From Pseudarthrobacter sp. Fe7 (GTDB lineage: Bacteria; Actinomycetota; Actinomycetes; Actinomycetales; Micrococcaceae), in the NCBI GenBank assembly GCA_024372495.1, contig CP099977.1, positions 3,968,001 through 4,032,000 of the forward strand: 64,000 bases of DNA. Direction: 5' to 3'. Positions 56,951 through 64,000 of this stretch are shown piece after piece. Numbering within the stretch: position 1 is the stretch's first letter; each line of letters opens with the position of its first letter. The notes under the pieces were generated by a model. That model did not search any database. It saw nothing but the letters and a program-made list of their open reading frames with translations, and was not told where the DNA came from. Both the position numbers and the translations under genes were made by a program.

Positions 56951-57592
56951 ATGTCTTCCTCCGATGCCCCTGCAGCCTCCGTCGAAACAGTGCCGTCGAT
57001 GGGCAGCAAGCACGACGCGGAGACCGGGCCTCCATCGCAGCCCACGCCCCCTCCAAACGTCCAGCCAAGGGGAACACCCCTGCCACCGAAACTGCGAATC
57101 CCTGGCTGACCGCCGAAGCATCCAGCACGAACCCAATGAGTGACCTAGGCGAATGGGACGGCGAGCGCGACGTGTCCGACAATCTTCAGGGACTGTGGGA
57201 GCTCAGTAGCCTGAAGCAGAAGAAGGCGCTGAACCGGAGCTCTTCTGCAAAGATCTGCTGAGCTTCGTGCAGGAACAGCTTTCTCCTACCGACGGAGCCC
57301 CAGCGGAACCGACCGCATCTGGTGGCACGACCACGCAGATAAGCACACGGGCGTCCTACTCTCCGCCGACGGGCCGCTCAAAGGATGCAAACCCATTGCT
57401 GGCGGGCACGGTGCAAACAAGCTCAAAGCTCTCCCGTGTGATCCTCCCCGGAAGGCCTGTTTTGATTTGCTTGACTCGATCGGTGTGGCGGCACCCAGTT
57501 TCCCGCTGCTGTCTGTCCATTATGGAAAGATGGCTGCTATCGCCGCCGCCGGAGGCGCACCAGTTACATCGAGGAGAGATTTTGGCGGATGA
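56951..57592 (+). CDS. Unrecognised protein upstream of the kinase gene (three frame breaks)
   Basis: Not recognised. Three one-base deletions (near 57060, 57215 and 57302) split a coherent frame of about 214 residues. It runs from ATG 56951 (MSSSDAPAASVETVPSMGS), through MSDLGEWDGERDVSDNLQGL, EPELFCKDLLSFVQEQLSP and RIWWHDHADKHTGVLLSADG, to VTSRRDFGG with TGA at 57590-57592. The N-terminal third is Pro/Ser/Thr-rich. The C-terminal 120 residues look globular, with His/Asp pairs (WWHDHADKH) that could bind metal. Its end overlaps the kinase start, which implies co-translation. Confidence 0.55.
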
Positions 57593-58550
57593 AGTTGGGG
57601 GGCACTTCACCCTGCTCGAAGTTGGTTCCCGAAGGGGAAACTTTGGGGTAGTTCGCAAGGGGATTGATCGACGCGACGGATCATTCGTGGCTGTTAAGTT
57701 TGTTAACAGCCAGTCCGATGATCTGAGTCTTAAAGTTTTTCGACGTGAAACGAGGACACTCGGAGAGCTCACTCACCCCAACATCGTCCCATACCGCGGT
57801 TCCGGAATTGACGAGACAGGCACCTACTACATCGTTTTGGACTGGGTCGAGCGCAACCTCGACGACGTTCTCAAGGAGACGGGCCCTTGGACCTCGTGGG
57901 ACCGCCTCTACACGGAGTTCGCTCTGCCCCTCGTGGAGGCTCTGGCCTATACGCACCTTAAGCAGGTCGAGCATCGGGATATCAAGCCCAAGAACGTACT
58001 CATGTCCTCCAGTGGTGTACCCATGTTGGCCGATTTCGGCATCGCCAAAATCCGTGGCGACGAGGAGGAAACCACCAACACCGTGGCGGACTGGCACTCC
58101 CGTCCTTACGCCCCGCCGGAGCTGAACGCCGACGCTCGGTATGTCCGCGACGTCTACTCTATTGGTGTTTTGTTACTTCAGTGCTTGAGCAAGAACCAGC
58201 TAACCTCCTTGGCGGACGTTGAGCATGCAGTGCAGGGGGTTGATGTACCACCGGCGATTCGTAAAATCCTAAATGCTTGCATCGCCACTGATCCGAGCGA
58301 GCGTCCAAAGAATGCCAGTGATTTACTAGGCCTTCTCGCAACTGCCCAGAAGCGCCGCGTCACCACAGCGGCTTCCAGCAAGGCCATCTGGTTAAGGATG
58401 CAAGGCAGCGCGGCCGCTGCACTCGCCGGGGATAGGGACAACCGACAAGAGGCGCAAGCGATCGCTCAAGCTGACCTAGGCGGGGAGGTCTATTCGGCTT
58501 TCTTTTTCGACCGAGACTCAGGTGAACCACAGCGTGACTCCTCTTTATAG
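57582..58550 (+). CDS. Ser/Thr protein kinase of Mokosh-like system
   Basis: A 322-residue Hanks-type kinase. TTG at 57582 follows GAGGAG and starts just before the glycine-rich loop; an ORF reaching back to 57267 uses a frame that belongs to the upstream gene. Visible motifs are VAVKF (Lys39), Glu56, HRDIKPKNVL (131-140), DFG (151-153), the activation-segment APPEL, and DVYSIGVLLLQ. The gene ends one base into the helicase start. In type I Mokosh the kinase and helicase are one protein (MkoA); one missing base at about 58548 would fuse them here. Confidence 0.82.
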   Translation: MADEVGGHFTLLEVGSRRGNFGVVRKGIDRRDGSFVAVKFVNSQSDDLSLKVFRRETRTLGELTHPNIVPYRGSGIDETGTYYIVLDWVERNLDDVLKETGPWTSWDRLYTEFALPLVEALAYTHLKQVEHRDIKPKNVLMSSSGVPMLADFGIAKIRGDEEETTNTVADWHSRPYAPPELNADARYVRDVYSIGVLLLQCLSKNQLTSLADVEHAVQGVDVPPAIRKILNACIATDPSERPKNASDLLGLLATAQKRRVTTAASSKAIWLRMQGSAAAALAGDRDNRQEAQAIAQADLGGEVYSAFFFDRDSGEPQRDSSL

Positions 58551-60991
58551 TGGGGGAGACTTGGCGCTTCCATATCAAGCCGGATGGCGAGGGCGCGGTG
58601 CTCGTCTCCGCGAAAAAGCTTGAGTTCGATGAGCTGGAGCGTTTTCGACGCCGAGCGCTCCTGCTCTCTCGCCGGTATCAATGGGCTTTCTACCGGCCCA
58701 CTAACCTCACTGCTGCAAGGGAGGCCGTAGGGGAGCTGATCGACGCACTTGATGATTTCTACAGTGAGCAAGCCGAGAGCATCGCCGCCGGAGCAGTGGA
58801 CCGTGAGGGCGACGACCTGTTCGATACCTGGCTTCGGGTGCTCACTGCCCGCGAAGAGCTTGCCCGGGGCGAAAAAAGCCGATTACTTACACCAAGTGCA
58901 AAACTAAGGGCCGCGAGGCGACTTTCACTCTCGTTGATCCTGTGGAACAAGATCTCGTCAACACGGAATGGCGCGTCAAGGACCAGTACAGCGAACGACG
59001 CTTCGGTTGGGGTGAGGTCATTGACCATGACGGGGACAAAGTCGTTATCCTAGGCAGTCGTTGGGGCAGCCTGCCGGATCGCGGGCAACTCATCCCGCAT
59101 ATCGGCCCGGACGAGATTGCTATTGGAAGGCAGCGCGAGGCAGTTATTGCAGTCAAGAACGGCGCAGCTGCTCGTCCAGAGTTGCGAGAACTGTTGCTGC
59201 GCCCAGAGGGCGCGAAGGAGCCTCGCCCGGCAGCCATCACCAACTGGAGCCGCAACCTTGATAGTAGCAAGAAGGAAGCTGTCAGTAAGGCGATTGGAGC
59301 CTCGGACCTATTCTTGGTCCAAGGTCCCCCAGGCACTGGCAAGACAAGTTTTATTGCCGAACTTGTTGAGCAAACGCTTCTCGCCAAACCGGATGCCCGG
59401 ATATTGATAGCCTCACAAACTAATGTCGCGGTGGACAACGCTCTGGAGAAGCTTGATGCAGGCGGCTTCTCCAATCTTGTCCGACTCACTAGTGCAGATG
59501 TAACTCGCGTCAGCAATTCCGTACGCCACCTATTACTAGAAGCCCAGATGAAGCGCTGGGCGCAACTGGTTCGCAAGCGGGCTGAAGCGCAACTGGGGGC
59601 TCGCGCGGAAGCTGCTGGCATTCCTAGCGCCCACCTTCGTGCCGCACTCGCCCTGCAGCAGTTTGTAGGGACCGTTAACGAAATCACCATGTTGCAGTCG
59701 CGGGCACTGATTGATGACCAGAAGGAGACCGAGGAGACGGAGCTTACCACAGCCCTGGGATCAAGTGAGTCGACGTCGTCCGTCCAAGAGCGAGTCGATG
59801 CGCTCATCGACTTGCGTGATGAGCTAGTCGATGAGGCTCAGTCTCTGTTGGCGAGCGACCTCACTCTTTCCCACAACATGACGAGTCAGGACGCCCTCAA
59901 CGCCGTCGAACTGCTTGTCGGTGACGGCGACGCCGAGCGCGCGCTACTTGCCCGCCTACGGCTTCAAGGCCAGTGGCTGCAGCGCATCGCTTCTGACGAA
60001 CGCCTAGCCACGACCTTTCTTGACCAGACCAGCGTTATTGCGGGTACTTGCACAGGTTTTCTGCGTCATCCTGCCGTTCGCCATCTCGATATTGACCTAT
60101 GTATTGTCGACGAAGCCTCGCGCGCAACCTTGACCGAGGCCCTTGTGCCCGTGTCTCGCGCCAACCGTTGGGTCTTCGTTGGAGATACGAAACAGTTGCC
60201 TCCTACAGATGAAGAATTGCTCCGAAGCCGCGAGCCTCCTGACTGAGCAACAACTCTCGGAGGAGGACATTAAGGAGACACTCTTTCAGCGCCTGGCCGA
60301 CAAGCTGCCTCCTCATTCCCAGATGATGCTTAGTCAGCAGTACCGCATGATTCGCCCTATTGGAGACCTCATCTCATCCTGCTTCTACGATGAAAAGCTC
60401 AGCTCAAGCCGTGAGGATGGTTTGGATGGTTACGAAGTCGGCTATGGCAAGCCGGTGATGTGGGTCGACACCTCTGCCCTCGGCGATATCCGACGGGAGT
60501 CCGCTCCCCAGGGTCAGGCGACCAGCTATGCTAACCGCGCGGAGGTCCGAGTACTGATGGATCGCTTGAGAATTCTCAACAATGCGATCGACCATAAGGT
60601 CATCAAGCTTCCCAAGGAAGGCAAAGCCTTGGAGGTGCTCGTTATTGCGCCTTACGTAAGCCAGGTCACCGAATTGAAGGTGCAAGTCGCTCCCATATTG
60701 GGCCGCCTCCCTCACTTGGACGTCACCATCATGTCCGTCGATGCCGTGCAAGGACGGGAATCGGATGTTGCCTTGCTTTCAGTCACCCGCAGTAATGCGG
60801 GCGGACACCTTGGTTTCCTGGGTCCCGAGTATTGGCGACGTATCAATGTGGCCTTGTCACGCGCAAAATTCGGCTTGACGATTGTCGGCGACGCTGGATT
60901 CATCAAGGGAACGACGGGGGCACTGCGCCAGGTCCTCAGATATATAGAGATGCACAACGAGGATTGTGAAATCAGAATGGCTGAACGATGA
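58550..60991 (+). CDS. SF1 DNA/RNA helicase (COG1112/UPF1-like) of Mokosh-like system (two frame breaks)
   Basis: About 813 residues from GTG 58550. After a roughly 200-residue lead-in come motif I GPPGTGKTSF, motif Ia ASQTNVAVDNAL, motif II IDLCIVDEAS, motif III VFVGDTKQLPP, motif IV QQYRM, and motifs V and VI in SVDAVQGRESDVALLSVTRS and RRINVALSRAK. Breaks are a short A run at about 58875 and an extra C at 60232-60238 (GAGCTC read as GAGCCTC), which cancel. It is flanked by the kinase and PLD genes, each overlapping by a few bases. Confidence 0.88.
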
Positions 60992-62364
60992 CCGTCACTG
61001 CTTCTGAACAGATCCGGCGTCGCTTTGGTAATCAGCGTCCTGGTCTTGAGCTACTTGGACTTGTCGAGGCTGCCCTGCCAGTAACGGTACTTCGGCTCGA
61101 TGTGCTCGCCCAGGAACGCAAGCAACTTCCATTGTTAGACGAATTCATCATTCGCTTCATCCATGAAGGCGTCGAGCATATCGACGAGCTGACGGAACTG
61201 CTCGGCCTTGAACGGGAACAGGTTCTCAATGCCACCGCTGAGCAGGTTAGCGAAGGCAACGTTAGGCGCTTGGGTGGCGGACTGGCGCTGACTGCCCAAG
61301 GATTGGAAACTGCACGAAGCTTAGCTGCCATCCAGCCAGTGCTTAGGCAGCTGCCGGTCCCATTTGATCGCTTGACTTGGAGCATCGAGAACTATCCGCA
61401 GATCACCTTGGTGCGTAAGAAAGAAGCCGAGGACCTCGGTTACCTCCTGCTGCCGGCCAAGAAACACTCTCGAGTGACCTTGGAGGATCTGACGGTCGAA
61501 CGGTTCAACCAGATCTTTCGTAGTCGCGATGACCGAAATCGGCTCATTGAGATCATCAGAATCCGAAAAATTGCCTCCCAAAACCAGTTTCTCTACCTTC
61601 CAGCGAAACTGCTCGTCTACGGCAACCCTGACTCAGGGGAAGTAGAACTCGCCCTATGTGTCGAGGGTGAGCTTCAGACAATGCATGGGCTGGAGTTGGC
61701 AGCAATGGATGCGGTGTCTAAGCTCGGTATCCAAGTCGGCCAGCCCGAGCCGCGCCCCAAACTTGAACCAGCGTTGGAAAAACTGCGTGTGTCAGCCGAA
61801 CAGGTCGAAGTCTTGGCCCAGGGGATTAAGACCTCGCTCCCTAATGTCGAGAGCGTCGAACCGTCTAGCAGCGAAGCGCCTCCGAAAGTGTCGGAAATGC
61901 CTGTCCGCAGTGTCAGCGTTTTCGAGCACCCCGATCATTTGACGGCGGCCCTAGAGTCAGCCAAAAAACGTCTTCTGATCATCTCGCCGTGGGTAAAAGG
62001 TGGCGTTGTAAACACTGACTTTGCCGCTAAACTTGAGCGGCGCCTTCGAGCCGACGTTGAAGTCTACATCGGTCATGGAATCGGTCCGGACGATCGTGAT
62101 TCAGACGAGTGGGCACTGAGAAAACTGCACAATCTGTCGAAACGCTACCCAAGTAAGTTCCATTTCGTACGGCTCAAGAACACGCACGCGAAAATCCTTA
62201 TCTACGACGGTATATGGATCAATACCAGCTTCAACTGGCTGTCCTTCAAGGGCGATCCGGACAGAACCTTCCGAATGGAAGAAGGCACACTGGTTCAAAT
62301 TCCTAATGAGGTCGACAAGGCATACAAACAATACGTGACGATCCTTCAGCAAGACGCCAAGTAA
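60988..62364 (+). CDS. Phospholipase D-domain nuclease of Mokosh-like system (MkoB-like)
   Basis: A 458-residue protein. The N-terminal 300 residues hold winged-helix-like segments (IIRFIHEGVEHIDELTELLGLEREQVL). The C-terminal PLD-type domain has RLLIISPWVKGGVV and the HxK motif at His400 and Lys402 (NTHAKILIYD), followed by INTSFNWLS in place of the usual GS-x-N. The ATG overlaps the helicase stop by four bases. In Mokosh the PLD protein is the predicted effector nuclease. The frame is intact. Confidence 0.86.
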   Translation: MTVTASEQIRRRFGNQRPGLELLGLVEAALPVTVLRLDVLAQERKQLPLLDEFIIRFIHEGVEHIDELTELLGLEREQVLNATAEQVSEGNVRRLGGGLALTAQGLETARSLAAIQPVLRQLPVPFDRLTWSIENYPQITLVRKKEAEDLGYLLLPAKKHSRVTLEDLTVERFNQIFRSRDDRNRLIEIIRIRKIASQNQFLYLPAKLLVYGNPDSGEVELALCVEGELQTMHGLELAAMDAVSKLGIQVGQPEPRPKLEPALEKLRVSAEQVEVLAQGIKTSLPNVESVEPSSSEAPPKVSEMPVRSVSVFEHPDHLTAALESAKKRLLIISPWVKGGVVNTDFAAKLERRLRADVEVYIGHGIGPDDRDSDEWALRKLHNLSKRYPSKFHFVRLKNTHAKILIYDGIWINTSFNWLSFKGDPDRTFRMEEGTLVQIPNEVDKAYKQYVTILQQDAK

Positions 62365-62443
62365 TCGCACTCTTCCGTGCGCCCCCGGAGGTCTGTTTTC
62401 ATAACCGGTGTGCGTCAAGCCGATTGGGCTACTACCGCCCTGG

Positions 62444-62648
62444 TCAACGGCCTCCCAAGAAGAGTGACATCAACAGTGATTCCGCAGTCAGTAGAAGGAC
62501 CTGTGCGGTGACATAGTCAACTGCTATAGAGTGTTTGGCTTTTTGTGCTTCCTTCATTAGCGCTGTCAGGGACGCCGCCTGGGCCTTAACCAAGGGTGCA
62601 GGAAGCCCCGCCAGTGATGCTGAGTATTTGAAGGTTTGGAAGCCACTC
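62444..62648 (-). pseudogene. 3' fragment of a gene cut by IS remnant
   Basis: About 67 codons read SGFQTFKYSASLAGLPAPLV and on to LLLTAESLLMSLFLGGR, with the stop at 62444. The frame is open but has no start and is cut at 62648 exactly where the IS-end repeats begin. It is the tail of an unrecognised, probably helical or membrane-associated protein truncated by the insertion. Confidence 0.5.
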
Positions 62649-62692
62649 GATATTGCCGTTCGGGGCCAGTGATATTGCCGGTGGGGGCCAGT
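62649..62692. repeat. Tandem 22-base repeat, IS21-type end
   Basis: Two adjacent 22-base copies (62649-62670 and 62671-62692), each starting GATATTGCCG and ending GGGGCCAGT, are followed by an inverted GGGGGCCACTGGCCCCC region up to 62723. Multiple transposase-binding repeats at the end are characteristic of IS21-family elements, and the istB remnant is adjacent. Confidence 0.6.
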
Positions 62693-62733
62693 GGCCGGGG
62701 TTGTGGGGGCCACTGGCCCCCACCGACGTTTTC

Positions 62734-62989
62734 TTAGTGCTTCATGGTGGCGTGCTGGCGCATGTTGTGGTTGCCGGTATCGACCCAGATGGTGTTGTGC
62801 ACGATGCGGTCCATGATCGCATCGGCGTGGACCCCGGAGCCGAGCCGCTGGTGCCAGTCTTTCTTGGCGTACTGGGTGCAGAACACGGTTGATGCTGTGT
62901 CGTACCGGCGTTCCAGCAGTTCCAGCAGCATGCTGCGCATGCCCTCGTCGGGGTGGTCGAGAAGCCATTCGTCGATCACGAGCAGGGTT
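62734..62989 (-). pseudogene. Truncated istB, IS21-family transposition helper ATPase
   Basis: Only the C-terminal 84 codons remain: LLVIDEWLLDHPDEGMRSML, then CTQYAKKDWHQRLGSGVHAD and IMDRIVHNTIWVDTG, a clear IstB C-terminus including Walker B (LLVIDEW). The Walker A half and the istA transposase gene are missing; homology stops at about 62989, where a stop codon enters the frame. The element cannot move on its own. Confidence 0.85.
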
Positions 62990-63085
62990 TATGGGGCTGG
63001 CGCAAGGTGGGGCCACTTAAAGCTAATCGGCCAGCAGCCCCTCGTGCGAGGCCGGTGCTGCTGCGCACTCGGACTACGATGAGGC

Positions 63086-63868
63086 ATGGATTCTGCCCTT
63101 GTTGCCGCCCTGATTACAGCATCTTGCGCCCTAGTGGCTTCTTTAGTTGCGTCATTAATTGCAGCGACATCAAGTCGGCGCACACAACTGGGCCAAGCAA
63201 AGAACAACGAAGAGCTGATCCGCCTGAAAGACCGCCTTGATACGGATAGAAACGATCACGAGCGGCAGCTAAGCGCACGAGCCGAAGTTGAAAATCTTCG
63301 AGAACCGCTACTGGGTGCGGCCAAGGATTTGCAGGGCCGCATCGATAACATTCGCAATAGAAACTTCGTTTTTTACCTCAATAGTGAAGATGCCTACCGC
63401 CGTGATGTGGCACTTCTTGGGACTCTGCATCGGTTTGCTAGATATTGGGCAGTTCAGGAACTCCTGCACAGCCGTACCAACTTGCTACGTTTCGATTCCG
63501 ACCAACGCACCGCCGAGGTTGCTGAACACGTCGGCCGTCTGGCACGCACCTTCGCATCAGACAGCTCCGCCGGTCTCAACCTCATCTTCTGGCGAGAGGA
63601 ACAGCGGGCCGTCGCCGAGCTAATGCTCGATTTCGGCAGCGAAGACCCATCGGCTACGGTCACGGGATTTGCCACCTTCAGAAGGAGGTATCACGAGGAC
63701 CTCCGAAGAGAGGCGCCCGAAGACCTCGCCCTCTGGTTGGGCCGCTTCGCTCAGGACCTCCAACTGCCAACAATCGCCGAAAACCGTCGCTTGAAGGAAC
63801 TGGGCGAAAACCTTGCCACATTAGTCGAAACACTGGAAAGGGACCGGACGGTCAACGAAGCGCGGTAA
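63086..63868 (+). CDS. Hypothetical membrane-anchored coiled-coil protein
   Basis: Not recognised. The 260-residue product starts at ATG 63086 with one membrane span (ALVAALITASCALVASLVASLIAA), followed by a charged coiled coil (QLGQAKNNEELIRLKDRLDT, then NDHERQLSARAEVENL) and a soluble helical domain containing a conserved-looking NFVFYLNSEDAYRRDVALLGTLHRFARYWAVQELL. Proteins of this shape turn up near phage-defence genes, but no function can be given. It sits beyond the IS remnant. The last 132 bases of the window show no gene. Confidence 0.65.
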   Translation: MDSALVAALITASCALVASLVASLIAATSSRRTQLGQAKNNEELIRLKDRLDTDRNDHERQLSARAEVENLREPLLGAAKDLQGRIDNIRNRNFVFYLNSEDAYRRDVALLGTLHRFARYWAVQELLHSRTNLLRFDSDQRTAEVAEHVGRLARTFASDSSAGLNLIFWREEQRAVAELMLDFGSEDPSATVTGFATFRRRYHEDLRREAPEDLALWLGRFAQDLQLPTIAENRRLKELGENLATLVETLERDRTVNEAR

Positions 63869-64000
63869 GCGCTCGGTCCTGGCCGGTAGTTTTCACTCGG
63901 TTGGTCCTCATCGCATTTCGTGGCCGCCGTTCCGACAGGAATGCCCTGTTCTCCTGACGCGTCGTCGATGGCTCCGACTCTCCGGAGCCATCAATGGGAA

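Noticed and set aside
57267..57581. N-terminal extension of the protein kinase
   Set aside because: The extension in the kinase frame is low-quality translation, while another frame over the same bases gives a coherent protein ending at 57592. A TTG with GAGGAG starts the kinase.
1149..60991. Mass pseudogenisation of about 20 genes
   Set aside because: Repaired lengths are whole codons with intact catalytic motifs, indels favour one motif or base runs, and no large deletions or nonsense substitutions accompany them. Sequence error explains this better.
1..64000. CRISPR arrays, rRNA or tRNA genes
   Set aside because: No regularly spaced repeat array, rRNA segment or cloverleaf-like stretch was seen in the intergenic regions.

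Overview
The window is GC-rich chromosomal DNA from an actinomycete, most likely Arthrobacter or Pseudarthrobacter (Micrococcaceae). This rests on base composition, frequent GTG and TTG starts, a mycothiol-type DsbA nitroreductase homologue, and the mix of many small carbohydrate and peptide uptake clusters. It was judged by reading alone; no database search was possible.

Layout. About 0-4.4 kb holds the end of a VCBS-repeat protein, an SDR, a secreted subtilase, an alpha/beta hydrolase and a secreted lipase. At 4.8-12.5 kb a minus-strand operon couples a GntR regulator, a double-cassette peptide ABC transporter and a gamma-glutamyltransferase, which suggests use of gamma-glutamyl peptides or glutathione. 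A DUF1275 membrane protein follows. At 13.8-22.7 kb is a divergent catabolic region. The minus side has an aldo/keto reductase, an HpcH/HpaI aldolase, a BNR sialidase-like protein and an SDR. The plus side has a DUF1537 four-carbon acid sugar kinase, a PdxA-like dehydrogenase, a DeoR regulator and an MHS transporter. At 25.2-33.9 kb is a sugar or inositol-type cluster: two Gfo/Idh/MocA dehydrogenases, a sugar isomerase/epimerase, an RbsABC-like transporter and a divergent LacI with three operators.

From 34 kb on the window is largely a defence island. It contains a complete type I Wadjet system (jetABCD), a GntR/UTRA regulator followed by a second divergent copy of the jetD 3' end, and a MazF/antitoxin pair. 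A nucleoside cluster (hydrolase, MFS, ribokinase, GNAT) lies in between. Then come a Z1-ATPase restriction-type operon (C5 methyltransferase, DUF262 protein, Z1, DUF4420 nuclease), a DUF3883 protein, and a Mokosh-like locus (Ser/Thr kinase, SF1 helicase, PLD nuclease) preceded by an unrecognised ORF. The right edge has an IS21-family istB remnant and a membrane-anchored coiled-coil protein.

Many genes are broken by single-base insertions or deletions, and rejoining them gives lengths that are exact multiples of three. Twenty-one of the breaks fall on the same motif, [G/C]AGCT[G/C], read as AGCCT or AGGCT or missing its A. Most of the rest are runs of C, G or A that are one base short. I read this as sequence error with a motif-specific component, possibly the footprint of a modified AGCT site, and not as mass pseudogenisation. 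Frameshifted genes are therefore listed as single full-length CDS with the break positions stated.
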